DNA of 64,000 nt from positions 1 through 64,000 of the forward strand of contig CAJPOT010000006.1 of the NCBI GenBank assembly GCA_905372355.1, written 5' to 3'. Position numbers and translations under genes: made by a program. Source of the DNA: an uncultured Selenomonas sp. (GTDB taxonomy: Bacteria > Bacillota > Negativicutes > Selenomonadales > Selenomonadaceae). The notes below the pieces were generated by a model that was given only the letters and a program-made list of their open reading frames with translations, ran no database searches and was not told the origin of the DNA. The first letter of the stretch is position 1, and each line of letters begins with the position of its first letter. Shown here piece after piece: positions 8,894-17,517 of the stretch.

Positions 8894-9928
8894 CTATAGA
8901 TACGGCGCCGGATTCACAGGTTCACCGTGGATGCGGACTTCATAATGCACATGCGGCCCTGTAGAAAATCCCGTGCTGCCCATATAGGCGATGATCTGGC
9001 CGCGCCGCACATGCTGACCTGTGCGCACGACGATGGATTGCGCGTGTCCGTAACGCGTCATGATACCATTCCCATGATCGATGTCGACCTTGTTGCCATA
9101 GCCGCCAGCATTCCAACCGGCGTCTGTCACCACGCCGTCAGCTGTCGCTACGATCGGCGTGCCGAAGTCGTTGGCAATGTCGATACCCGGATGGAAATCC
9201 GAACCATTCCAACGCAGGCCAAAGGGCGAACTAACCTCGCCGCGTGCAGGCCAGATGGAAGGAATCGTAACGGAGACGCCGGTCAAGGCATAGGGTGTAT
9301 TGCCATAAGGCAGAAGCGCGGCCATCTCCTGCTGCTGCGCCTCCAAAATCTGCTTGAGCTGCTGCAGGCTGGCGCGGCGAACAGCCACGCGCTTTTCGAT
9401 ATTTTCAAGCGCCGCATCGACATTTTCCGCCTGCAGCTTTGTAATTGGTCCGCCCTGCCCGTCCTGTGTCCCTGCTGCAGCATCCGCTCCATCTGCAGGC
9501 GCTCCCGCCGTATCGGGCGCGGCAACTGTCCCCGACATGCGCCGCAAGTCGTTCTCCATCTGCGTCAATTCATCCAATTCCTGCTGCAGACCATCCGCTT
9601 TCTTGGAAAGCTGCAAAAGCTGCTCCTGCTGCATATTGCTGATCTGACGCATCTTTTCCAATTCGGCGTCATCGCCCTTGACGAAAAATGTCGTATAGAG
9701 CGAATAGGAAAGCGTCACACAGGAAATCAGCAAAACGACGACGAAAGAGATGATACCAATCTTCGCCATCTTTGCAGAAAGATGTATCGTATGAATGGTA
9801 TCAGAAACATCGGGCACAATCTTGATGGTGAACCCATTTTCCTTATGCAAAAGCCCATCTCCAAACTGCACGGAAGAATCTTCTTCCATTGAACAAACTA
9901 CACGCACAAACGTCCACTTTGTGGACAT
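8894..9928 (-). CDS. M23-family peptidoglycan endopeptidase, membrane-anchored
   Basis: This protein cleaves peptide crosslinks in the cell wall or activates a hydrolase. From the N-terminus it has a cytoplasmic stretch, one membrane segment (about residues 55-78, ISFVVVLLISCVTLSYSL), a periplasmic coiled coil (about 85-200) with a short Ala/Gly/Asp-rich insertion, then the LytM domain (about 235-344). The zinc ligands are visible as HPGID (HxxxD) and HVHYE (HxH). The start is uncertain: the first start codon at 9928 has a poor ribosome-binding site and overlaps an inverted repeat; the ATG of MEEDSSVQF (14 residues later) is the alternative. No other gene shares its transcript. Confidence 0.88.
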   Translation of the reverse strand: MSTKWTFVRVVCSMEEDSSVQFGDGLLHKENGFTIKIVPDVSDTIHTIHLSAKMAKIGIISFVVVLLISCVTLSYSLYTTFFVKGDDAELEKMRQISNMQQEQLLQLSKKADGLQQELDELTQMENDLRRMSGTVAAPDTAGAPADGADAAAGTQDGQGGPITKLQAENVDAALENIEKRVAVRRASLQQLKQILEAQQQEMAALLPYGNTPYALTGVSVTIPSIWPARGEVSSPFGLRWNGSDFHPGIDIANDFGTPIVATADGVVTDAGWNAGGYGNKVDIDHGNGIMTRYGHAQSIVVRTGQHVRRGQIIAYMGSTGFSTGPHVHYEVRIHGEPVNPAPYL

Positions 9929-9933
9929 TGTGC
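9904..9933. repeat. Inverted repeat over the M23 gene start
   Basis: The 14-base arms GCACAA-NN-GTCCAC and its reverse complement surround a TTT centre, with 12 of 14 positions paired. It could be an operator or an mRNA hairpin covering the start region. Confidence 0.5.
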
Positions 9934-9951
9934 GCCGCCCTTACATGAAAG

Positions 9952-10347
9952 AACCAATCAGTCTGCGCCCTCTGGGCTTGACTTCTTGGACTTTCATGGT
10001 AAACTTTCAGGACACATGTTCAGCCGTGAAGCAAAGCGGCAGGACTTGCTTCCACCGCCGCTTCTGACAACGGTGTCATCAAGGAGTCTCGCTGTACATA
10101 TGTCCTCACGCCTTACAGAAGCCTAGCCGATCGGTCTGCGCCTTCGGCTTGACCTCTCGGGGCTTCATGGTAAACTTTCAGGACATATGTTCAGCCGTCA
10201 TGCGAAGCGGCATGCGTTGCTTCACACCCGTTTCCTGCGACAGTTTCATCAAGGCGGCACGCTGTACATATGTCCTCACGCCTTACAGAAGCCTAGCCAA
10301 TCGGTCTGCGCCTTCAGCTTGACCTCTTGGGGCTTCATGGTAAAACT
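9952..10347 (+). repeat. REP-like repeat array, copies B, C and D
   Basis: This 436-base gap without a gene holds three imperfect repeats of about 170 bases starting near 9955, 10130 and 10300. Each begins with the TCTGCGCC...GGCTTGAC core and TTCATGGTAAA. The first two continue with TTCAGGACA(C/T)ATGTTCAGCCGT and end with CTGTACATATGTCCTCACGCC. The third is truncated at the end of the DUF4446 gene. I see no coding capacity. Confidence 0.85.
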
Positions 10348-10364
10348 TCCCTTCTGCGCTATCG

Positions 10365-10877
10365 CTACTCCGGCCGCACGCTCATCGCCTTTTCGAGCGC
10401 TTCCGCCTCCTCGCGCGTGAGTTTGTAGCTGGAGCGTCCCGCCTCGATGGGCTTGACGTAGCTGCGCGAGTCCTCACGAGCGAAAATACTGGAGAAAATC
10501 ACGCCGTTGTTATGCGAGTCCAACATGGCAACAGCATAGCTGAGATCGCTTCCCATATCCGCAAAAGCGCTGAAGCGCACGATACCAATGCGCGTCGTAG
10601 CCGTCTGCAGCAGCGCATCCAAGCGCTTGTTTTCCTCCTTAAGCTTTCGGCTTTGCTCAGCGACACCCTTCATTTCCTTGATATGTGCGAGCAGCATACT
10701 TTCAAGGTTCGCACCTTCGACCCCCCGCATCATTTCCTGGTAGCGGCTCTTCATGCGCGATACGCTGTAAATCTGATAAATAACCAAAACCAAAAGTACA
10801 ATGACCAAAACCAAAAGAAAAATCACCAGGAACGTCTCGTTGTTGCCCAAGAGTTCCGCCAGTTGTTTTGTATTCAT
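10365..10877 (-). CDS. DUF4446 family membrane protein
   Basis: The protein has about 170 residues: one N-terminal membrane segment (residues about 12-35, FLVIFLLVLVIVLLVLVIY), a coiled-coil stretch (about 40-95), then a compact C-terminal domain with RFSAFADMGSDLSYAVAMLD. This is the DUF4446 family, often found beside parB in Firmicutes; its function is unknown. The ATG of MNTKQ is preferred because GAGGAG lies 11 bases upstream; an ATG three codons earlier is too close to that site. It lies just downstream of parB with a parS site between them. Confidence 0.82.
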   Translation of the reverse strand: MNTKQLAELLGNNETFLVIFLLVLVIVLLVLVIYQIYSVSRMKSRYQEMMRGVEGANLESMLLAHIKEMKGVAEQSRKLKEENKRLDALLQTATTRIGIVRFSAFADMGSDLSYAVAMLDSHNNGVIFSSIFAREDSRSYVKPIEAGRSSYKLTREEAEALEKAMSVRPE

Positions 10878-10957
10878 CCCAATCATTTCTCCTCTATCCG
10901 CACGGGAAGGCTGAACCTCCCATCGTCTCTGCAGCTTTCGCCACGCCAAACAAAAGA

Positions 10958-10973
10958 TGTTTCACGTGAAACA
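10958..10973. promoter_or_regulatory. parS site 1
   Basis: TGTTTCACGTGAAACA is a perfect match to the canonical 16-bp ParB-binding palindrome, just downstream of parB. Confidence 0.97.
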
Positions 10974-10980
10974 TGATGCA

Positions 10981-12114
10981 TCAGACCGTGAATCTTTCTC
11001 CTGCAGAAAACTGACGCAAGGCCGCTTTCTTGTCCTCCAGCAGCCGGCTCTTCTTCTCCAACAAGGAATCAAGGATGCGATTCAAGTCTTCTTCCGAGGA
11101 AAAATCGATCTCTATGCGATTCTTCTTGCCTTGCGAACGAATGCGCACCTGCGTGCCAAAAAACATCTTGAGCTTGTCTTCCGCTTCCCGCAGGAAGATC
11201 TTTTCTGTCTCCCCAGGCGATTCTGCTTCCTTCGCTTCTGCTTTTTCTTCCGCATTTTTCTGCAGACGCTTCACTAGCTCTTCAGCCTGACGCGCCGAAC
11301 ATTCGCGCGCCATGATGATGTCCGCCGCCTCCCGCTGCAATGCAGCATTCGTCAGGACGACGAGCGGCCTTGCCTGCCCCATGCTCAGACTGCCGTTTGC
11401 CAAGTATTCCTGCACATGTACGTCGAGCTTCAAGAGCCGCATCATATTCGTAATATGGGAACGGCTTCTTCCCACGCGCTCCGCCAAAGCTTCCTGTGTA
11501 AGCCCGAAGTTCTGCAAAAGATTGCGATAGGCATTGGCCTCTTCAATCGCATTGAGATCCTCACGCTGCAAATTTTCAATCAGCGCAATCTCCGTGCTTG
11601 CCGCATCGCTCAAAGGACGGACAAGAGCCGGCACCGTTTCAAGACCGGCCAGTCTTGAAGCGCGAAAGCGACGCTCACCCGCAACAAGCTCATATCCCTT
11701 TCCTGCTGGAAGCTGTCGCACGAGAATCGGCTGCAGCACGCCATGCTGCACAATGGATTCTTTCAACTCTTCCAAAGCGCTTTCATCAAACTCATGACGG
11801 GGTTGATACCGATTGGCTTGTATCTCATGCAAAGGAATTTGCTGCACAGCGATACCATTCATTTCTTTTGGTATCACATCACTTGCTTCATCATCTTCTA
11901 TGGCAGCTTGCTGTATTCTCCCGCTTCCTTGCGGATTCTCGTTTCCTGCACTTCTTTTTTCCGCTTCCTGTGGAGCTTCCGTACGCTTCTTTTCCTCAGC
12001 ATCGGTATCAGATACTTGCGGGGGTTCTTGCTGCGATGCTTCGGGGGTTTTCAATTCTGTGGGAAAGAGTGCACCAAGCCCCTTGCCCAATGCCTGATGC
12101 TTCCTAGCTGTCAC
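10981..12114 (-). CDS. parB: Chromosome partitioning protein ParB (Spo0J)
   Basis: A CTP-dependent DNA clamp that loads at parS and spreads to organise and segregate the origin. Of 377 residues, about the first 95 are a variable acidic region. The ParB/Srx-like CTPase domain follows with GERRFRASRLAG and ENLQREDLNAIEEA, then a helix-turn-helix TQEALAERVGRSRSHITNMM that reads parS, and a C-terminal dimerisation domain. The start is GTG at 12114, preceded by GGAGG and overlapping parA by 11 bases. Four perfect parS sites lie in this window (10958, 12950, 16145, 16215). Confidence 0.96.
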   Translation of the reverse strand: MTARKHQALGKGLGALFPTELKTPEASQQEPPQVSDTDAEEKKRTEAPQEAEKRSAGNENPQGSGRIQQAAIEDDEASDVIPKEMNGIAVQQIPLHEIQANRYQPRHEFDESALEELKESIVQHGVLQPILVRQLPAGKGYELVAGERRFRASRLAGLETVPALVRPLSDAASTEIALIENLQREDLNAIEEANAYRNLLQNFGLTQEALAERVGRSRSHITNMMRLLKLDVHVQEYLANGSLSMGQARPLVVLTNAALQREAADIIMARECSARQAEELVKRLQKNAEEKAEAKEAESPGETEKIFLREAEDKLKMFFGTQVRIRSQGKKNRIEIDFSSEEDLNRILDSLLEKKSRLLEDKKAALRQFSAGERFTV

Positions 12115-12865
12115 GCTCTATGACCTCCTTTGCCAAATCCATATAGACGATGGCTCCCTTGCAGTTTCTGTCATAGGCAATGATGGGCTGCCCATAGGAC
12201 GGCGCCTCGCTCAAGCGCACGGTGCGCGGTATGACCGTCCGATACACCTTGCTGCCGAAATGCGTGCGCACCTCTTCAGCGACCTGAACCGAAAGATTGG
12301 TTCTTGAATCGAACATTGTCAGAAGAACGCCCTCGACTTCCAATGCAGGATTCAGATTGGTCTGAACCAATGTCATCGTATTCATCAACTGCGCCAAGCC
12401 CTCCAGAGCATAAAACTCGCATTGGATCGGCATCAAAACGGTATCTGCTGCTGTCAAAGCATTGAGAGTCAAGAGCCCCAAGGAAGGCGGGCAGTCGATC
12501 AAAATAAAGTCATACTGATCGCGCACAGCATCGACCGATCGCTTCAGACGATTCTCGCGTGAGATAGCAGCAACAAGCTCGATCTCCGCCCCTGCCAGTT
12601 CGATATTGGCCGGCAGAAGATCGACCTCGTAACCCGTATGAAGAACTGCCTTCTCTATGGCAAGGTTGTCAATCAACACTTGATATATCGTAATCGTTAA
12701 ATCCGACTTATTGATACCAAATCCGCTCGTCGCATTCCCCTGCGGATCGGAGTCAATGAGCAATACACGTTTGCCGAGTATGGCAAGACCGGCGCTCAAA
12801 TTTACCGATGTTGTCGTCTTTCCTACGCCGCCCTTTTGATTGGCGACTGCTATGATTTTCGCCAC
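12104..12865 (-). CDS. parA: Chromosome partitioning ATPase ParA (Soj)
   Basis: A Walker-type ATPase that works with ParB to move origins and, in Firmicutes, modulates DnaA. The deviant Walker A motif QKGGVGKTTTSVNL lies at residues about 9-22. Walker B is seen as FILIDCPPSLG. The start is assigned to GTG at 12865 (giving MAKIIAVANQ, 253 residues, the usual Soj length) because GGAGG lies seven bases upstream; longer in-frame starts lack a site. It overlaps parB by 11 bases, so the two are translationally coupled. A parS site lies about 85 bases upstream. Confidence 0.96.
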   Translation of the reverse strand: MAKIIAVANQKGGVGKTTTSVNLSAGLAILGKRVLLIDSDPQGNATSGFGINKSDLTITIYQVLIDNLAIEKAVLHTGYEVDLLPANIELAGAEIELVAAISRENRLKRSVDAVRDQYDFILIDCPPSLGLLTLNALTAADTVLMPIQCEFYALEGLAQLMNTMTLVQTNLNPALEVEGVLLTMFDSRTNLSVQVAEEVRTHFGSKVYRTVIPRTVRLSEAPSYGQPIIAYDRNCKGAIVYMDLAKEVIERDS

Positions 12866-12949
12866 ATTCTTTTCCTCCATAAGCTTTTCTTTTCCTATTA
12901 TAGCATGATATACTGATGGGGGGAAGTTCTGCCCCATGAATAACTTCGA

Positions 12950-12965
12950 TGTTTCACGTGAAACA
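12950..12965. promoter_or_regulatory. parS site 2
   Basis: Perfect TGTTTCACGTGAAACA between the divergent parA and the methionine synthase activation-domain gene. Confidence 0.97.
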
Positions 12966-12987
12966 TTGGCTAGGAAGAAGGAATCTT

Positions 12988-13680
12988 ATGCCCGTTTACA
13001 ATAGCGTTTTGCTTGATATTGATGCAAAGGAAACGCGTCGCTATGCAGGATTGAACAAAGCCAAGGATTTCGATGAAAAACTCATCGAAGAAGCCTGCCT
13101 GGAAGCGCGTCTTCTCGCTGAGCCGCGCGGTATATGGCAAATGTACGACTATGATGCAGCCACTCAGACGGTACTCGCCGATCCGCCCTTCACCATGAAG
13201 GGGAAACTCATTGGCAAGCATCTCGCCAAAGCACAGAAGGTCATCGTACTGTCGGCGAGCGTCGGCGATGCCATCGAGGAGCATGTGACGAAATACTTCG
13301 CCGATGGGCGCTACGCCTACTCCGTCATTCTCGATGCTGCCGCCACGGCGGCTGTCGAACAGGTAGCCGACGCGATGGAAAAAGCCATCGAGCCGAAGGT
13401 TGCGAAGGAAGGCTATACGATGCGCTGGCGTTTCAGCCCAGGCTACGGCGATTGGCCACTCGATCAGCAGCCCGAAATGGTACGTCTCGCCGAAAGTGAG
13501 AAAATCGGTGTACATCTCAGCGACGCCTCCATGCTCGTACCGCGCAAATCCATCACTGCCATCATCGGCCTCGTACCGCAGCAAAAAGAGAAGGAAGCGC
13601 ATACACCGAACGGCTGCGCTGCCTGCGATAAGTTCGACTGCCCTTCGAGAAAAGTTCCTGCTGGCGAAAGCAAGAACTGA
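12988..13680 (+). CDS. Stand-alone methionine synthase reactivation (AdoMet-binding) domain
   Basis: This 230-residue protein corresponds to the C-terminal activation domain of cobalamin-dependent methionine synthase, which binds S-adenosylmethionine and re-methylates oxidised cobalamin. Features are RFSPGYGDWPLDQQ, the MetH activation-domain signature, and LVPRKSITAIIG near the end. A C-terminal CAACDKFDC cysteine cluster may bind metal. The next gene encodes the catalytic part of MetH lacking this domain, so the two together make one functional enzyme. AGGAAGAAGG precedes the ATG at 12988. Confidence 0.9.
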   Translation: MPVYNSVLLDIDAKETRRYAGLNKAKDFDEKLIEEACLEARLLAEPRGIWQMYDYDAATQTVLADPPFTMKGKLIGKHLAKAQKVIVLSASVGDAIEEHVTKYFADGRYAYSVILDAAATAAVEQVADAMEKAIEPKVAKEGYTMRWRFSPGYGDWPLDQQPEMVRLAESEKIGVHLSDASMLVPRKSITAIIGLVPQQKEKEAHTPNGCAACDKFDCPSRKVPAGESKN

Positions 13681-13763
13681 ACCATATACCAGAGACAATA
13701 TCTTGTTAATACCAAACATCAAATAGGATAAAAATCTATGATACCAAACCAAGGAGGATATTG

Positions 13764-16136
13764 ATGATCCATATTTTTGACGGCGCGATGGGAACGATGC
13801 TGCAGGAAGGAGGCTTGAAGCCCGGCGGCTGCCCCGAGCTCATGAATCTCGAACAGCCCGATGTCGTGCAAAAGATCCACGAAGCCTATATCGAAGCTGG
13901 CGCCACGATGATCGAGACGAACACCTTCGGTGCTTCCGCTTTGAAGCTCGATCACTACGGTCTGGAAGACCGCGTAAAGGAAATCAATGAAGCGGCCGTA
14001 AAGATCGCACACGAAGCTTCCAAAGGGCGTGCCAAGATCGTCGGCTCGTTGGGGCCTACAGGGCGCTTCATCGTCCCTCTCGGCGATCTCGAATTTGAGG
14101 AGGCCTACCGAGCCTTCTACGAACAAGCGAAAGCGCTTGCCGATGCGGGCGCCGACTATCTGCTCTTTGAAACGTGCATTGACATACAGGAAATGCGTGC
14201 AGGCCTTCTGGCGGCAAAAGATGCGACAAGCCTTCCCATCATCTGCCAGCTCTCTTACAGCGAGGACGGGCGCACCGTCACGGGCACTGACCCGCAAACG
14301 GCCGCCATCACCTTGGAAGCACTCGGCGCCGACATCATCGGCGTAAACTGCTCGCTCGGCCCGCAGGAGCTCGTCCCCATCGTCAAGACTCTGGCAGAGA
14401 ACTGCTCCGTTCCTATCAGCGTACTGCCCAACGCCGGTATGCCGCGATTGGAAAACGGCAGAACCATCTTCCCCATGGGTCCTGAGGAGTTCGCTTCATG
14501 GGGCGCAAAGCTCGTCGCTGCCGGTGCAACGTATCTTGGCGGCTGCTGCGGCACGACGCCCGCGCATATCAAAGCGCTCGCCACTGCTGTCAAGGACCTG
14601 CCTCTCACCGAGCGCAAGAGCCCGGACAATCGCCTGCGCCTCACGAGTCGCAGCAAGACTGTCATCATCGACAAAGATCTCGCGACCACGCTGATCGGCG
14701 AGCGCATCAATCCGACGGGACGCAAGAAGCTCGCCGAAGAAATCAAGAATGGTTCACTCTTCTCCGTCAAGCGCGAGGCCATCGATCAGGTGCGTGCGGG
14801 AGCGCGCCTTCTCGATGTCAACATGGGTGTCGGCGGCATCGACCAAGTCAAGGCAATGCATGATGCCATTCGCGAAGTGTCCCAAATCACCGATGCACCT
14901 CTCGCGATTGATACCAGTGATACCAAAACACTGGAAGCCGGACTCCGAGCATATCCGGGACGCGCTCTCATCAATTCCGTCAGTGCCGAAAAAGAGCGCA
15001 TCGAAGAGTTCCTTCCGCTGGCGAAGAAGTACGGCGCGGCCATTCTCTGCCTGCCTATCACAGAGGACGGCGTGCCGAAGACAGCGGAAGATCGCATCAA
15101 TGTCATCAATGGTATCATCAAAGAGGCAAAAAAGAATGGTCTCAAGGATGGGGACTTCCTGCTTGACGCCCTCGTCATGACCATATCGGCCGATCAAAAT
15201 GCCTGCCTAGAAGTATTAAATACCTTACGTCTCTACCGCAAGCATTTCGGCTATCCGGCAACGATGGGGCTTTCCAACATTTCTTTTGGACTGCCGAACC
15301 GTCCTCTGATCAACAGCACCTTCTTCGCCATGTGCCTTGCTGCAGGGCTCGACGCGCCGATCATGAATCCCTATGACGAGAAGATGCAGGAAGCCCTGAT
15401 GGCGAGCGCAGCGCTCATAGGAAAAGATCCGCGCGGCATCGACTTCAGTCGCAACGAAGTGAACCTAAAGACGCCGAAGAAGGCAGCCGAAGCCAAGCCT
15501 ATGGAAGGTGATGTTCTAGCTGCCATCAAGCAAGCGGTCATCGACGGCGCTTCTGAGAGCATCGCCATGCTGACTGAGCGAGCGATCCGCGAAGGCCATT
15601 CCTCGAATGAGATCACAGAGAAGGCTCTGACGGCCGCCATGAACGATATCGGTATTGACTTCGGAGCAGGACGCGTCTTTCTGCCGCAAGTTCTTCTATC
15701 CGCCGAAGCAATGCGTGCTTCCTTCCAGAAGATCAAGGAACTTCTGCCCGCACAGCAGGAGGCGGACAGAGGAACAGTCGTCATGGCGACGGTCAAGGGC
15801 GATGTTCATGATCTCGGCAAAAACATCGTCTCCGCGCTCCTTTCAAACAGCGGCTTTAAGCTCATCGACCTCGGCAAGGATGTCGATGCTGATACCATTG
15901 TGCGCACAGCGCTCGAAAAGGAAGCCGACATCGTAGGGCTGAGCGCCTTGATGACAACGACCATGACACAGATTGACAAGGTCATCAAGAAACTGCGTGA
16001 AGCCGGTTCAGAGGCGAGAGTCATCGTCGGCGGCGCCGCCGTGACCGAAGACTATGCCACGAGCGCTGGCGCTGACGCCTATGCCAACGACGGTGTAAGC
16101 GCGGTCCAAATTGCCAAGGACTTCGTCGGCGAATAG
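13764..16136 (+). CDS. metH: Cobalamin-dependent methionine synthase, catalytic part
   Basis: Transfers methyl from methyltetrahydrofolate to homocysteine via cobalamin. In 790 residues I see three parts. The homocysteine-binding barrel (about 1-290) has zinc cysteines in GVNCSLGP and GGCCGTTP. The pterin-binding domain (about 310-570) carries GERINPTGRKK and DTSDTKTLEAGL. The cobalamin cap plus Rossmann domain (about 590-790) has the B12-ligand motif DVHDLG. The usual C-terminal activation domain is missing and is supplied by the gene immediately upstream. A GGAGG sequence lies six bases before the ATG. A weaker TTG one codon earlier is possible. Confidence 0.95.
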   Translation: MIHIFDGAMGTMLQEGGLKPGGCPELMNLEQPDVVQKIHEAYIEAGATMIETNTFGASALKLDHYGLEDRVKEINEAAVKIAHEASKGRAKIVGSLGPTGRFIVPLGDLEFEEAYRAFYEQAKALADAGADYLLFETCIDIQEMRAGLLAAKDATSLPIICQLSYSEDGRTVTGTDPQTAAITLEALGADIIGVNCSLGPQELVPIVKTLAENCSVPISVLPNAGMPRLENGRTIFPMGPEEFASWGAKLVAAGATYLGGCCGTTPAHIKALATAVKDLPLTERKSPDNRLRLTSRSKTVIIDKDLATTLIGERINPTGRKKLAEEIKNGSLFSVKREAIDQVRAGARLLDVNMGVGGIDQVKAMHDAIREVSQITDAPLAIDTSDTKTLEAGLRAYPGRALINSVSAEKERIEEFLPLAKKYGAAILCLPITEDGVPKTAEDRINVINGIIKEAKKNGLKDGDFLLDALVMTISADQNACLEVLNTLRLYRKHFGYPATMGLSNISFGLPNRPLINSTFFAMCLAAGLDAPIMNPYDEKMQEALMASAALIGKDPRGIDFSRNEVNLKTPKKAAEAKPMEGDVLAAIKQAVIDGASESIAMLTERAIREGHSSNEITEKALTAAMNDIGIDFGAGRVFLPQVLLSAEAMRASFQKIKELLPAQQEADRGTVVMATVKGDVHDLGKNIVSALLSNSGFKLIDLGKDVDADTIVRTALEKEADIVGLSALMTTTMTQIDKVIKKLREAGSEARVIVGGAAVTEDYATSAGADAYANDGVSAVQIAKDFVGE

Positions 16137-16144
16137 AACGAGCA

Positions 16145-16160
16145 TGTTTCACGTGAAACA
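16145..16160. promoter_or_regulatory. parS site 3
   Basis: Perfect TGTTTCACGTGAAACA just after the metH stop codon, 70 bases from site 4. Confidence 0.97.
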
Positions 16161-16214
16161 TGCAGCTATGGAAAAAGCACGATATTCCTGAACAATCAAA
16201 TGCAAAGAAATCGA

Positions 16215-16230
16215 TGTTTCACGTGAAACA
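16215..16230. promoter_or_regulatory. parS site 4
   Basis: Perfect TGTTTCACGTGAAACA between metH and the bidirectional terminator. Confidence 0.97.
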
Positions 16231-16236
16231 TCAAAT

Positions 16237-16278
16237 ACAAAAGAAGAAGCCTCCCGCAAAGGAGGCTTCTTCTTTTGT
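16237..16278. terminator. Bidirectional terminator metH / pfkA
   Basis: A perfect 18-bp inverted repeat (ACAAAAGAAGAAGCCTCC and its complement) around a CGCAAA loop. The A/T ends provide T runs in both directions, between convergent genes. Confidence 0.92.
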
Positions 16279-16280
16279 AT

Positions 16281-17243
16281 TTATGCCAAAACCTTGGCAA
16301 GGCGCATGTATTCGGGATCGAGCTTCTTCTTGTTCGTCACGGCATCGTGCAAGTCGATGGCGACGACGTTGCCGCGATGGAAGCCGAAGACGACGTTAGA
16401 AAGACCCGAGAGAATCGCCAGAGCCGCCTTCTCGCCAAGCTGGCTCGCCTTCACGCGGTCGATGACGGACGGCGTACCGCCGCGCTGAATATGACCGAGA
16501 ACCGAAACGCGCGTCTCAATATCCGTGTGCTCGGCGATAAAGTTGCCGACCTCTATGCCGCTTCCTGCACCCTCGGCGACGACGACGAGGATGTAACGCT
16601 TGCCCTTCTTATAAGCTTCCTTGATCTCGTTACTGATTTCTTCAAGATCAAAATCCTCTTCGGGCACGAGGATGTACTCAGCACCGCCCGAAATACCGCT
16701 CATCAGCGCGAGCCAACCGCAATGCCGGCCCATGACCTCAAGGACAACGACGCGCCGATGTGCCGAAGCCGTATCGCGCAGCTTGTTGATGGCATCAATG
16801 ATCGTATTCGCCGCCGTATCGCTGCCGATCGTATAGTCTGTACCCCAGACATCATTGTCAATCGTCCCCGGCAGCCCCACGATGGGAATGCCGTGTTCTT
16901 CGCTCAAGAGCGACGCGCCGCGCAGACTGCCGTCGCCGCCGATGATGACGAGTCCTTCTATGCCCCTCGCCTTGAGCTTCTCATACGCCTCTGCACGACC
17001 TTCAGGCGTCATGAAACGATGGCAACGAGCCGTGCCGAGGAACGTGCCGCCGCGCTGGATGATGTCACCAACATCCTTTCGTTCCATCTTGAACATCTCA
17101 CCGTCCAAGATGCCGCGATACCCGTTATGTATACCCCACACTTCTGCACCTTCAAAGAGCGCCGTGCGCACGACGGCGCGAGTCGTCGCATTCATGCCGG
17201 GGCTGTCGCCGCCGCTCGTCAAAACGCCGATACAATTCAACAT
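16281..17243 (-). CDS. pfkA: ATP-dependent 6-phosphofructokinase
   Basis: Phosphorylates fructose 6-phosphate in glycolysis. The 320-residue length matches bacterial PfkA. The ATP-site glycines TSGGDSPGMN are at the N-terminus. The GGDGS motif is at about 102-106. The substrate loop GTIDNDV with the catalytic Asp is at about 123-129, and the C-terminal LGHIQRGG is present. GGDGS favours ATP over pyrophosphate use. The start ATG at 17243 follows GGGAGG; an in-frame upstream extension is unsupported. It converges with metH across a strong terminator. Confidence 0.95.
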   Translation of the reverse strand: MLNCIGVLTSGGDSPGMNATTRAVVRTALFEGAEVWGIHNGYRGILDGEMFKMERKDVGDIIQRGGTFLGTARCHRFMTPEGRAEAYEKLKARGIEGLVIIGGDGSLRGASLLSEEHGIPIVGLPGTIDNDVWGTDYTIGSDTAANTIIDAINKLRDTASAHRRVVVLEVMGRHCGWLALMSGISGGAEYILVPEEDFDLEEISNEIKEAYKKGKRYILVVVAEGAGSGIEVGNFIAEHTDIETRVSVLGHIQRGGTPSVIDRVKASQLGEKAALAILSGLSNVVFGFHRGNVVAIDLHDAVTNKKKLDPEYMRLAKVLA

Positions 17244-17345
17244 CGTAAAATCCCTCCCATACCCATGACGAAGAAGCCTCGCTTCCTCAATCAAAGTGAA
17301 ACCTTTTCTACATCATACCACATTAGAGCTAGGAAATAAACGTAC

Positions 17346-17374
17346 TTGACAAAAAAGAAAAGGAATGATACATT
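17346..17374 (+). promoter_or_regulatory. Promoter of the ZTP riboswitch-purH unit
   Basis: TTGACA (17346-17351) and TACATT (17369-17374) with 17-base spacing, just upstream of the aptamer. Confidence 0.8.
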
Positions 17375-17382
17375 GAAAATGA

Positions 17383-17483
17383 GCTGCATAACTGACGGAA
17401 GTGGATGACCACAAGGGAGTGCAGCAGGAAAAGCCGACCGTCTGGGCAGCCGCAATGGCTCACTATGCCCACGGTCTTTTTTG
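17383..17483 (+). promoter_or_regulatory. ZTP/ZMP (pfl) riboswitch with intrinsic terminator
   Basis: The leader carries the pfl-motif landmarks: CTGACGG, a GTGG...CCAC hairpin, GGGAGTGCAG closing the first helix with CTGCA, and the 3' pseudoknot strand CCGACCGTCTGGGCA. The CCGTCTGGGCA segment can instead pair with TGCCCACGG followed by TTTTTT, making a terminator. Binding of ZTP or ZMP, which accumulate when 10-formyl-tetrahydrofolate is short, should favour the aptamer and read-through into the AICAR transformylase gene that uses exactly these metabolites. Confidence 0.88.
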
Positions 17484-17517
17484 ATTGCACAACAACTCAT
17501 ACAAAGGAGAGAATCTG

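Noticed and set aside
7977..8964. Plus-strand frames of 167 and 180 codons over the cupin duplication
   Set aside because: Antisense shadows of the two cupin genes; both exist only because the same DNA is duplicated.
9929..10364. CRISPR array
   Set aside because: The repeats are about 170 bases apart, imperfect, and only three; there are no short regular spacers and no cas genes.
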